A stretch of 27,901 bases of DNA. Source: a virus. Shown in pieces: positions 13,021 through 19,896 of this stretch. A model generated the notes under the pieces. It was not told the DNA's origin, made no database searches, and saw only the letters and a program-made list of their open reading frames with translations. A program made the translations under genes and the position numbers. Location of the stretch: the IMG/VR virus record IMGVR_UViG_3300017971_000664, positions 1 through 27,901 of that record. One strand, given 5' to 3'. Each line of letters begins with the position of its first letter. Positions within the stretch are counted from its first letter, which is position 1.

Positions 13021-14170
13021 AACACGCAAAGATTTTATTGACCGTTGCATTCCGTACGTAATTAAGGACGGAACTGCCAAGGATGGCAAACAAGCTTATG
13101 CCGTGTGTAGATCAATGTATGATCGAAAGGACAAAAAGAAAATGTCGAATGCAACCTTGAATGCGGACGTAAAGTGCTTTGCCCAGACCGACGGTGCTGA
13201 AAAAGAATTTGATTTCGAGCTGGTAGGCTATACCGGAAAGATTATGTCTCAGATGGGTCATAATTTTATCTTTGATCTTGATGGTATCGAAGCCAAAGAT
13301 GGTGGGGTAATCATTTTGCGAGAACACGAACGTGATCGGATTGTTGGTCATGGTCAGGTATCTAAAGATGAACGAGGTCTGGTAGTAAGAGGTAAATTCT
13401 CCCAGGCTACTAAAGATGGTAAAGAGATAAAAGCCATCCTGGAAGAGGGGATAGTACCTCTCCAGTGTTCCGTTGGGATTGCACCTGAATCAGTAAGAGC
13501 TGGAGAAGATGGAATGTCTATCAACGGGTTCGCTATCAACGATAGGGTTCAGGTTTGGGATAAAAGTTATGTGGGTGAAGTCTCTATCTGCTCATGGGGA
13601 GTTGATACTGACACATCCGTAAGATCTTTTGCGAAGGAAATAGATATGGAAGATATCAAGAAAGAAGAAATCAAAGAAGAAGAAGTAAAGGCTTGTGAAG
13701 AATGCGGTAAGGACGTTTGCGAATGTGGAGACGATCATGCTGACGAATCTAAAGAAGAAGTTAAAGAAGAGAAAGTTGAAGAAAAGGCTGGAGACGATAC
13801 GGAAGAGAAGAAATTTAGCGCTGCTGACATGGACGCTGCTATACTCGCCGAAAGAGCAAGGGTAGCTGGTATCCTTGATGCTGGTGCTCCTCTGGAGCTG
13901 GCTCACAAAGCTATCACTGATGGTATGGATGAAGGAGCTGCTTACAAATTCTTCTGGCAGTCTGAGAAAAGCAAGAAAGACGTTGGTCTTGCTGAAATGG
14001 CTGCTGCTGCTCCTGTTGTTGAAAAAGTTATTGAAGACAAGAAAGATGCTGAGCCTGGATACACTGAACTTATCGAACTTGCAAAAGCCGAAGGTAAATC
14101 ACACATGGACGCTATGGCTCACGTGATGAAAAACCACCCGGAAGCTTACGCTAAATTTATTGAGGGATAA
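12998..14170 (+). CDS. Prohead maturation protease with C-terminal scaffold region
   Basis: The 390-aa product has three parts. Residues 1-48 hold the R-K-D-F-I-x-R-C-I-P motif often found at the start of phage prohead proteases. Residues 55-212 form the protease core, with a likely catalytic H110 in REHERDRIVG and S158 in LQCSVGI, as in HK97-type (U35) serine proteases. A charged Lys/Glu linker (213-272) contains a Cys cluster (C233, C236, C241, C243). Residues 273-390 are helical with AERARVAGIL and look like a scaffold. It would guide capsid assembly and cleave scaffold and itself. A second in-frame start with its own ribosome site lies at 13646. Gene order portal-protease-decoration-capsid follows lambda. 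Confidence 0.9.
   Translation: MPTPKKNETRKDFIDRCIPYVIKDGTAKDGKQAYAVCRSMYDRKDKKKMSNATLNADVKCFAQTDGAEKEFDFELVGYTGKIMSQMGHNFIFDLDGIEAKDGGVIILREHERDRIVGHGQVSKDERGLVVRGKFSQATKDGKEIKAILEEGIVPLQCSVGIAPESVRAGEDGMSINGFAINDRVQVWDKSYVGEVSICSWGVDTDTSVRSFAKEIDMEDIKKEEIKEEEVKACEECGKDVCECGDDHADESKEEVKEEKVEEKAGDDTEEKKFSAADMDAAILAERARVAGILDAGAPLELAHKAITDGMDEGAAYKFFWQSEKSKKDVGLAEMAAAAPVVEKVIEDKKDAEPGYTELIELAKAEGKSHMDAMAHVMKNHPEAYAKFIEG
13646..14170 (+). CDS. Possible nested scaffold protein from an internal start
   Basis: ATG 13646 is codon 217 of the protease frame and is preceded by AAGGA (13634-13638) with a seven-base spacer. It falls exactly at the end of the protease domain, so it would give a 174-aa scaffold-only product (start MEDIKKEEIKEEEVKACEEC). 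Lambda makes its scaffold Nu3 from the same kind of internal start inside gene C. The ribosome site is partial, so this is inferred rather than shown. Confidence 0.45.
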   Translation: MEDIKKEEIKEEEVKACEECGKDVCECGDDHADESKEEVKEEKVEEKAGDDTEEKKFSAADMDAAILAERARVAGILDAGAPLELAHKAITDGMDEGAAYKFFWQSEKSKKDVGLAEMAAAAPVVEKVIEDKKDAEPGYTELIELAKAEGKSHMDAMAHVMKNHPEAYAKFIEG

Positions 14171-14172
14171 TT

Positions 14173-14619
14173 ATGCCGAGACGTGATGTACAATTGACCG
14201 TAGCCCTTGGCGCTGGCCCGAACACGACTCCAATTTCGGGGTCGTGGAATCAGGGCATTGCAGTAGCTGCTGACGGCCATGATGATTGGGGCATGCTGAA
14301 GGGTAAAGTTGCTTCAACTGGTGATGATATCATCGGATGGACTATTAAACCTCAATTAGAGGGTGATATTGCAACTCTTCGGACTATGTTTGACGGTACC
14401 ATAGACGTAGAACTCGGTCCAGGTTATCCAGCTGAGCTGACAACTTGGGTAGGTGATCCTCTATGGCTGATGAATGATGAAAGTGGACGTTTAACTAAAA
14501 ACGGTGATCTTGTTCCTGCAGCACAGCAGTATTGTGCACTTGCCCTTGAAGCGGGTAAAGTAGAAGGAAATCGCTGTGAAGTTTACGTCTTTACTCAGAA
14601 AAATATTCTTAACAGATAA
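14173..14619 (+). CDS. Decoration-protein-like, copy 1 of 7 (148 aa)
   Basis: The start ATG 14173 is two bases after the protease stop. The product begins PRRDVQLTVALGAGPN, and its middle (GWTIKPQLEGDIATLRTMFD then GTIDVELGPGYPAE) can be laid on the same turn-strand-GT pattern seen in the next six genes. It is the most divergent copy and may be a separate capsid-associated protein. It sits where lambda has the decoration gene D, between protease-scaffold and major capsid genes. Likely role: capsid surface cement. No Cys pair or enzymatic motif. Confidence 0.55.
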   Translation: MPRRDVQLTVALGAGPNTTPISGSWNQGIAVAADGHDDWGMLKGKVASTGDDIIGWTIKPQLEGDIATLRTMFDGTIDVELGPGYPAELTTWVGDPLWLMNDESGRLTKNGDLVPAAQQYCALALEAGKVEGNRCEVYVFTQKNILNR

Positions 14620-14630
14620 GGAGTGAGGAC

Positions 14631-15323
14631 ATGGCAACTTTTTATGATCATGACTACTGGGAATTTACTGCCGATGTTACTTCCGCTCCTGTATATGTAG
14701 GTACGGCTGTAGACTTCGTACGTAGAGTCGATGGTAATCCGATTCCGCTTGTAAAACCTGCTACTGCTGATAATGATGTATATGATGACAATGCGAGAAC
14801 AACTTATATTGGAGTAGCAATGCAGGCTGGCGCAGTGGGTGATAGGATTACCTGTCGCTGTTGGGCTGCTGGTACAATGCCAGCATTGGTTGAAACTGAG
14901 ATCGATTTGGAAGCTGGAAGTGAGTTATATTGGGACGGTGCTAAGTTTGTATTGAATGATCCGGCTACCACAGAGTACACCACTACTGGGATAAGCGACA
15001 ACGGAACTTCCGAACTTTATCTTGATGTAGCCGCAGCTGGATGGACCGCCAATGAGTGGCAGCATCATGAGCTTATCATAACTAGTGGTGAGCACGCAGA
15101 TGAAAGATTCATCGTTCACTCAAACACAGCTACACGAATTGTGATTGAAACTATCGATCTGGTTGATTGGACTTCTCCTATTACCTTCGAAATTTGTAAC
15201 GACAACGAAGCTGGGTATGGTAGGAGAACAGCTGTAAACATGTCTAAAATTACCGGTACACCCGCTCCTAATGCTGAACCTCAGATTTGTGAACTACTCG
15301 TATTAAAAGGAGGACGTACATAA
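14631..15323 (+). CDS. Decoration-protein-like, copy 2 of 7 (230 aa), with inserted beta module
   Basis: A clear ribosome site (AAGGAG) precedes ATG 14631. Residues 25-110 follow the decoration pattern (YIGVAMQAGAVGDRITCRCW, then AGTMPALVE and LEAGSELYWDGAKF). Residues about 138-190 form an additional module beginning WTANEW and containing LIITSG, followed by IVHSNTATRIVIET. The same kind of module occurs in copy 4, in the longer tube protein and in the hub protein. The C-terminal 40 residues return to the capsid-like fold (PQICELLVLKGG). Probable capsid cement with a surface-exposed insertion. Stop and next start overlap (TAATG). Confidence 0.65.
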   Translation: MATFYDHDYWEFTADVTSAPVYVGTAVDFVRRVDGNPIPLVKPATADNDVYDDNARTTYIGVAMQAGAVGDRITCRCWAAGTMPALVETEIDLEAGSELYWDGAKFVLNDPATTEYTTTGISDNGTSELYLDVAAAGWTANEWQHHELIITSGEHADERFIVHSNTATRIVIETIDLVDWTSPITFEICNDNEAGYGRRTAVNMSKITGTPAPNAEPQICELLVLKGGRT

Positions 15324-15727
15324 TGCCTACTCACAATATTTCAATGACATGTATAGCTAATGAAGATATCGATCTGTATGCTGCTGTTAAAATAGTACGA
15401 GAAGAAAATCCAACAGATGGACTTCCTGCCGTTGAGATGACAGATACAGCAACAGATATTGTATTTGGAATCTGCATGAATGCGGCACGGGCAGGTGAAT
15501 TAGTAACTGTCCGTAATCCATTCAGTGGCATCCTTCCTGCTTATGCATACATCAATGTAGAACCTGGTGATAGATTAACACTCGGACTATCTCGTCCTGG
15601 GTCTTTCTCAAATAATACAGACGCTCAGTACAGTAGAAGTATAGCGTATGTTATGCAGATAGGGGACTCCTCTGATACTGAAGAGACCAGATGTGCTATT
15701 ATCTTTACCAGAGCATACTACGTATAA
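15323..15727 (+). CDS. Decoration-protein-like, copy 3 of 7 (134 aa)
   Basis: This compact copy shows the repeated fold most simply: a first strand pair (DIDLYAAVKIV), FGICMNAARAGELVTVRNPF, SGILPAYAYINVEPGDRLTL and a final strand, TRCAIIFTRAYYV. The A-x-A-G-E-L-x-T-V-R turn resembles the DUF2190-like capsid cement proteins and is shared with copies 5 and 7. AAAAGGAGG at 15307-15315 precedes the start at the previous stop. Likely outer capsid stabiliser at three-fold or pseudo-three-fold sites, by analogy with lambda gpD. Confidence 0.7.
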   Translation: MPTHNISMTCIANEDIDLYAAVKIVREENPTDGLPAVEMTDTATDIVFGICMNAARAGELVTVRNPFSGILPAYAYINVEPGDRLTLGLSRPGSFSNNTDAQYSRSIAYVMQIGDSSDTEETRCAIIFTRAYYV

Positions 15728-15736
15728 GGAGAGAAA

Positions 15737-16360
15737 ATGGGACATAGAAATCATAATTTAAGCTATATTGCTGCGGCAGATATCCATGCCGGACGAGCTT
15801 TACAACTTCAGTCAGATGGAACAGTAAGAGAGCTTGAGGACATCAACCTTCCAATTATCGGCTGGGCACAGGAAAACGTTCATGCTGGATTTCCTGTATC
15901 AGTTAGATTGATGGTTGAGGGTACACTGATGGTTGAATTTGATCCGCTTGATGATTGGTCAATATCTGCCGGAAAGATGTTAGAACTTAGCAGGGATACG
16001 CTTGGAACTGTTAGAACTCGCAGGAATGAGATATCTTCCACATCTACAACCGTAACTGTCGGTTCTGGGGAGGTAACTTTCAACAATGTTGAGGATACCT
16101 TTGTAGTTGATGAACTTGTTGGCCTTACATGCTGGTTCCGTGATGGGACTAATGCCGGAAAATCCGGTATTGTAACTGCAAATGGAGTCAACTCTATTAC
16201 TGTACAAACTACCTTAACAACCTGGGAAGATGTTACTTTGGTAACTACTGGCGCGAATATGATGGGATATTCTCTGGAAAGACGGGAACCAGCAGATACT
16301 ACGAAGAAGTATATTCATGCACTTATTATCCGTCAGTTATCCATGTCTGAAAGACAGTAA
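15737..16360 (+). CDS. Decoration-protein-like, copy 4 of 7 (207 aa), with inserted beta module
   Basis: The N-terminal 95 residues follow the decoration pattern (IAAADIHAGRALQLQSDGTV; IGWAQENVHAGFPVSVRLMV; EGTLMVEFD). An inserted module at about 122-175 (FVVDELVGLTCWFRDGTNAG, ending near TTGANM) resembles those in copy 2 and in the hub protein at 22740. The chain then closes with the usual last strand (HALIIRQLS). AAGGAGA (15727-15733) precedes ATG 15737. Expected on the capsid surface. Confidence 0.65.
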   Translation: MGHRNHNLSYIAAADIHAGRALQLQSDGTVRELEDINLPIIGWAQENVHAGFPVSVRLMVEGTLMVEFDPLDDWSISAGKMLELSRDTLGTVRTRRNEISSTSTTVTVGSGEVTFNNVEDTFVVDELVGLTCWFRDGTNAGKSGIVTANGVNSITVQTTLTTWEDVTLVTTGANMMGYSLERREPADTTKKYIHALIIRQLSMSERQ

Positions 16361-16371
16361 GGAGATAAATA

Positions 16372-16818
16372 ATGGATGCAACAAGAGAAGTAACAATAAC
16401 AGGGAGAGCCAGAGTTGATTTTGAAGTTGGGGATGCTGTTTATATCTTCTACCAGAACAGCGAAGCGAACCCAACTGATATAGGTGTAAGCTTTTCAAAG
16501 CCGCCTACCTCAGGAAACGAAGGTAGAGTTGTACATGGAGCTGCTATTACAAATGCCAAAAGCGGAGAGTTAATGACAGTTCGCCTGGCATTTGCTGGAA
16601 CTTTAGGAATTAAAGTAAACTGGACAGGCAATCTAACACCAGGTACTTTACTTTATCCGCCGGCAGAGTCCGCAGACTCATTATCTGCAATCCCTGGAGC
16701 ATTCCGTACAAATGCGCTCGGGTTCTATGTTGGTAAAGATATTCATCCTGAGTCGGTATCCGGACAGATTTGCGAAGTTTTAATCGTTAGAGTCGGTCCT
16801 GACTATTCCGTAGTATAG
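16372..16818 (+). CDS. Decoration-protein-like, copy 5 of 7 (148 aa)
   Basis: The gene starts behind AAGGAGATAAATA. It shows all the shared elements: FEVGDAVYIFYQNSEANPTD, HGAAITNAKSGELMTVRLAF, AGTLGIKVNW, LTPGTLLYPPAES and the last strand GQICEVLIVRVGP. The N-terminal A-T-R-E-V-T-I-T-G-R-A-R-V strand is unique to this copy and may contact a neighbouring subunit. It belongs to the capsid cement array, with no insertion. Confidence 0.7.
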   Translation: MDATREVTITGRARVDFEVGDAVYIFYQNSEANPTDIGVSFSKPPTSGNEGRVVHGAAITNAKSGELMTVRLAFAGTLGIKVNWTGNLTPGTLLYPPAESADSLSAIPGAFRTNALGFYVGKDIHPESVSGQICEVLIVRVGPDYSVV

Positions 16819-16830
16819 GGAGGTAGAATT

Positions 16831-17259
16831 ATGAATAAACCGTATGGCTCACTATTCGTTGAGCTGACAGAAGATATTGACTCCGGAATGAGGGTCCGAG
16901 CTACAGGAGAAAACCATACAGGTTTGTACCCTAAGGTAGAAAAAGCTTTGAATAAAGTAAAAGCTTGGTTTGGAATTACTTTAGAAGGTGGAAAAGAAGG
17001 TGATATTGTACCTGTATATCCGCCTTATTCCGGAACCGTTATGGCACGAGTCCTTGCAGATGTAAACCCCGTTAGAACTGGTGATTGGGTCTATACAGAT
17101 TCGTCTGGATATTTTACTACAACTACTGGGACTGGACGTATTCCTACGGCAATTATCGTAACGCCGTTGATGAATGAAGCACCAGCTCCAAATAAAATTG
17201 TTAAAGCAATGGTATTTGTTGGACGTTATCTTTATGATGGCGGCGGATATCAGCCTTAA
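16831..17259 (+). CDS. Decoration-protein-like, copy 6 of 7 (142 aa)
   Basis: GGGAGGT (16819-16825) precedes ATG 16831. The product follows the shared pattern: SLFVELTEDIDSGMRVRATG, then FGITLEGGKEGDIVPVYPPY, SGTVMARVLAD, VRTGDWVYTDSSGYFTTTTG and a final strand, IVKAMVFVGRYLY. The Val-Arg of the turn is replaced by Val-Tyr. No insertion. Likely capsid cement. Confidence 0.68.
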   Translation: MNKPYGSLFVELTEDIDSGMRVRATGENHTGLYPKVEKALNKVKAWFGITLEGGKEGDIVPVYPPYSGTVMARVLADVNPVRTGDWVYTDSSGYFTTTTGTGRIPTAIIVTPLMNEAPAPNKIVKAMVFVGRYLYDGGGYQP

Positions 17260-17268
17260 GGAGACAGT

Positions 17269-18366
17269 ATGCCTTATACAACTGGTGCGAAAACTTATAC
17301 GGCCTATGAAGATATGCCGAAACACCGTATTGTTGTTCTTCGTAACAGTTCTACCGATCCGTTTGAAGTAGAGCTCGCCAATCAGGATTCTGAACATCTG
17401 TTTGGCGTGACTCTTACAGCTGCGAAAGCCGGAGAACTTATATCCGTCAGACCTTTTGATAATGACGGAACATTTGAAATCGAATCTGCTGGCACTATCG
17501 CACATGGAAGTCGTGTCTATGTGTATGATGGGACCGGTAGAGTAAATGATGAGGTCAGGGTTCCAATTGTTGGTAGAGCCTTAAACTCTGCTACCGTTGG
17601 TCAGGTTGTCACCGTTGCTCTGACAAAAGATATGGTTTACACACTTCCGGCTGAAGATATAACCATAGAGGATACCGGTGATCATTATACATCTGATAAT
17701 GTTGAAGGTGCTCTTCAAGAAGTCGGTACATCTATCGATACCATTGAATCGGACATCACAACCATTGAATCTACTCTGACAGACCTGCAGGATACCAAAA
17801 CCATTATTGAGTGGTTTGATTTTGATGATGCAGTGTCAGCAGCTGGTGGGGGTAACGGTAGTCCTGCGTCTAGTAGGCTGATTCCGATACTCAGTGAATA
17901 TGCTGACCCGACAGGTGCTGATGCTGGAAAACTCTATAGGCAGGATTTAGGTAGTGGATACTATGGTGCAACCTATATCAGGAATATTGCATCAGGTTCC
18001 CTGGATACCAGAGACTACTATATGAGCATGAATATCAGACCTCGTCACAAGATTCATACAGCTGGGGCTATATCTTTTAGATTATATGCCTCTCAGGAGT
18101 CTACCGCTGGATCTACTCATTTTCATCATAGAGTAACAGCGCGTGGAACAGCTTCATCATTTGATGTTACACCGTACAGTATCATTTATTTAAGTGGACA
18201 ATCATCCGCCGGATGGCATACGGGTGTATCATTCACCGCTGGACAGTTATCGTTCGATCCATCATCTTTCATGGTCTTCATGAGGATAGAATCAGATGGA
18301 ACAACGAATACAACTTCTTTCTATGGTCTGGAAATGACCTATGAAACCGATATTAACGATTTGTAA
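17269..18366 (+). CDS. Decoration-like domain fused to coiled coil and beta domain: probable head fibre
   Basis: Copy 7 is 365 aa. Residues 1-120 repeat the decoration fold (FGVTLTAAKAGELISVRPFD, then VGQVVTVAL). Residues 138-177 carry the Y-T-S-D-N-V-E-G-A-L-Q-E-V motif typical of phage fibre proteins, followed by a heptad of I/L (TIESDITTIESTLTDLQ) that suggests a trimeric coiled coil. Residues 181-365 are an aromatic and Gly/Ser-rich beta domain (WFDFDDAVSAAGGGNG at its start) such as found at fibre tips. The simplest reading is a fibre anchored to the capsid by a decoration domain. It is the last gene before the capsid promoter. Confidence 0.7.
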   Translation: MPYTTGAKTYTAYEDMPKHRIVVLRNSSTDPFEVELANQDSEHLFGVTLTAAKAGELISVRPFDNDGTFEIESAGTIAHGSRVYVYDGTGRVNDEVRVPIVGRALNSATVGQVVTVALTKDMVYTLPAEDITIEDTGDHYTSDNVEGALQEVGTSIDTIESDITTIESTLTDLQDTKTIIEWFDFDDAVSAAGGGNGSPASSRLIPILSEYADPTGADAGKLYRQDLGSGYYGATYIRNIASGSLDTRDYYMSMNIRPRHKIHTAGAISFRLYASQESTAGSTHFHHRVTARGTASSFDVTPYSIIYLSGQSSAGWHTGVSFTAGQLSFDPSSFMVFMRIESDGTTNTTSFYGLEMTYETDINDL

Positions 18367-18393
18367 TTAAACAAATAAAATATAATTAAAAAT
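18361..18393 (+). promoter_or_regulatory. Candidate sigma-70-type promoter for the major capsid gene
   Basis: A perfect TATAAT lies at 18381-18386 in a strongly AT-rich stretch. The best upstream hexamer, TTGTAA (18361-18366), is at a short 14-base spacing, so activity may depend on the AT-rich context. Start of transcription would be near 18393, three bases before a long hairpin. The gap of 115 bases before the capsid gene is the largest non-coding interval inside the structural region, which supports a regulatory site. Confidence 0.45.
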
Positions 18394-18395
18394 AA

Positions 18396-18441
18396 TGATT
18401 TACTGATTCCGAAGGGTAACACACCTGGAAAAGTTAAATCA
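18396..18441 (+). promoter_or_regulatory. 5'-leader hairpin of the capsid mRNA
   Basis: TGATTTACT (18396-18404) pairs with AG-T-TAAATCA (18432-18441) through nine base pairs with one bulged T. Inside are TTCC/GGAA (18407-18410 with 18427-18430) and AGG/CCT (18413-18415 with 18424-18426). A second small hairpin, GCGTA-AAA-TACGC (18452-18464), follows before the ribosome site AAAGGAAA. Placed at the predicted 5' end of the transcript, the structure could protect the abundant capsid mRNA from decay. Confidence 0.5.
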
Positions 18442-18481
18442 CAATAAATTAGCGTAAAATACGCACAGAAAGGAAACTATT

Positions 18482-19486
18482 ATGCCTTCACCGAAACTTA
18501 ATACTGTTGTTCGTAGACCTGACCTTGGCGGAGCCGTTATTGAAATGCTGGAAGCTGCTGGCGAAATGGGCTACATTGGAACTACTCTTCTTCCGATCCG
18601 TAAAGTTGGCGAAAATGCCGGCGTTTATCCGGTTATCCCGAAAGAAGCACTGATGAAAAATGTTAACCCCGCTCGTGCTCCGAAGTCTGCTTACATTCGG
18701 ACTAACTACGAATACGAACGTGGTACTTACATGACTTATGAGTACGGCGTTGAAGAAGTAATCGATGACGTTGAAAGAAAACTGTTCGACCAGGAAGCTC
18801 CTGGCATGGCTGATATGCTTGCTGCCAAAAGAGCCGCTGCCTTCCTTATGAGAGCTCAGGAAAGAAGGATTGCTAATATGTTCTTCTCCACTACTGCTGC
18901 CGCTCGTTTTGGTACTGTTTCTGTTACCAACGAATGGAATGATTACTCTAATGCTACTCCGATCACTGACGTTAAAGCTCAGCTCCAGAACTTCCGTCTT
19001 AAGAAAGGTCGGACTCCGGATGCCCTCGTAGTTAACTGGGAAGTATTCAACAACCTGACTCAGTGTACTCAGATCGTTGATCAGATTAAATATACCTTCG
19101 GAGCTGCTCTTGATATCCGTAACCTGACTCCGTCTCAGATTGCTCAGGCTCTTGGTGTACCTCGTCTTATCGTTGCTGGTGGTCTGCAGGATACTGCTGG
19201 TTTTGGTCTTGACTCTACTATCGCTGACATCTGGTCTAATGAATATGCAGCTCTCGTTGCTCTTGATTCTATGAGAGAATCCAACTTGGGTAGCACTTTT
19301 ATGTGGACTCCGGATGCGAATGGCGTTGTTGTTGAGCAGTATCGTGAAGAAGCTGTTCGCGGTGACGTATATCGTGTTCGCCATTATGTTGGTGAAAACT
19401 TCACTGCATCTGTTGATGAAACTGGTACTATCGTTTCTGACGTTGCTTCTGATAACATCATCCTGTTCGACAATATCACTGGATAA
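18482..19486 (+). CDS. Major capsid protein, HK97 fold (lambda gpE-like)
   Basis: This 334-aa capsid subunit (lambda gpE 341 aa) shows the family hallmarks: the N-terminal strand region ending in SAYIRTNYEYERGTYMTYEY, a spine helix with MADMLAAKRAAAFLMRAQER (108-127), the P-domain segment TPDALVVNWEVFNNL, LGVPRLIVAGGLQDTAG, and a C-terminal beta strand EEAVRGDVYRVRHY. Codon use is visibly more biased than in neighbours (many GCT, CGT, GTT, ACT), as expected for a highly expressed gene. It is flanked by its own putative promoter, leader hairpin and a strong terminator, so it can be transcribed as a single-gene unit. Confidence 0.94.
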   Translation: MPSPKLNTVVRRPDLGGAVIEMLEAAGEMGYIGTTLLPIRKVGENAGVYPVIPKEALMKNVNPARAPKSAYIRTNYEYERGTYMTYEYGVEEVIDDVERKLFDQEAPGMADMLAAKRAAAFLMRAQERRIANMFFSTTAAARFGTVSVTNEWNDYSNATPITDVKAQLQNFRLKKGRTPDALVVNWEVFNNLTQCTQIVDQIKYTFGAALDIRNLTPSQIAQALGVPRLIVAGGLQDTAGFGLDSTIADIWSNEYAALVALDSMRESNLGSTFMWTPDANGVVVEQYREEAVRGDVYRVRHYVGENFTASVDETGTIVSDVASDNIILFDNITG

Positions 19487-19494
19487 GTTATATA

Positions 19495-19520
19495 GGGCCC
19501 TCTTCGGAGGGTCCTTTTAT
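19495..19520 (+). terminator. Rho-independent terminator after the capsid gene
   Basis: GGGCCCTC (19495-19502), loop TTCG and GAGGGTCC (19507-19514) form an eight-pair stem with one G-T pair, followed by TTTTATT. It lies nine bases after the capsid stop and 14 bases before the next gene. Confidence 0.92.
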
Positions 19521-19533
19521 TAAAGGGGGAAAT

Positions 19534-19896
19534 ATGGCTCTGCCCACCCTAAAACAGCAAGTATTGGCTGATATGGACCTACTATTCGAGGATCCAATGC
19601 CGTGGCATGAAGACTGTGTTTATACTCCAATTGGGGGCTCGCCTGTTACCATTCCGTGTCATCTCTCAGGAGATATAGACACATTCTCTAATATGGAGCA
19701 GTATGTTGGCCGTGGAGAAGAAAACGCAGAGTTCTACTGCTGGTTCAAGAAGGCTGATGTACCAACCCCTCAGTGGAGGGATAAATTTACAATCCGCGGA
19801 GTTGACTATTGGTTTGGTGAAATGGGTGTAGTTAAACAGGACCTATATTCCACCAAAATACACCTCCGCAGAGACTTTGATTGTGAGGACTTTTAA
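19534..19896 (+). CDS. Head-tail joining protein, lambda gpFII-like
   Basis: The 120-aa product directly after the capsid gene fits the lambda FII family (117 aa): an N-terminal helix (KQQVLADMDLLF), a beta barrel with SGDIDTFSNMEQYVGRGEEN, a strand FYCWFKKADVP, the turn W-R-D-K-F-T-I-R-G, V-D-Y-W-F-G-E-M, and a closing strand, YSTKIHLRRDF. Lambda has a comparable R-R-G-D-x-L-T-I-G-E-E-N-F-W-V pattern. It would complete the head so that the tail can dock. The stop overlaps the next start (TAATG). Confidence 0.78.
   Translation: MALPTLKQQVLADMDLLFEDPMPWHEDCVYTPIGGSPVTIPCHLSGDIDTFSNMEQYVGRGEENAEFYCWFKKADVPTPQWRDKFTIRGVDYWFGEMGVVKQDLYSTKIHLRRDFDCEDF

Noticed and set aside
16981-17505. Antisense ORF of 174 codons opposite decoration copies 6 and 7
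   Set aside because: Spans two convincing + strand genes and their junction; composition rich in Cys, Arg, Ile and Ser typical of reverse-frame translation.
18488-19384. Long antisense ORF of 298 codons opposite the capsid gene
   Set aside because: It is a shadow caused by the strong codon bias of the capsid gene. Its composition (Ser/Asn/Phe-rich, low complexity) and lack of a ribosome site argue against a gene.
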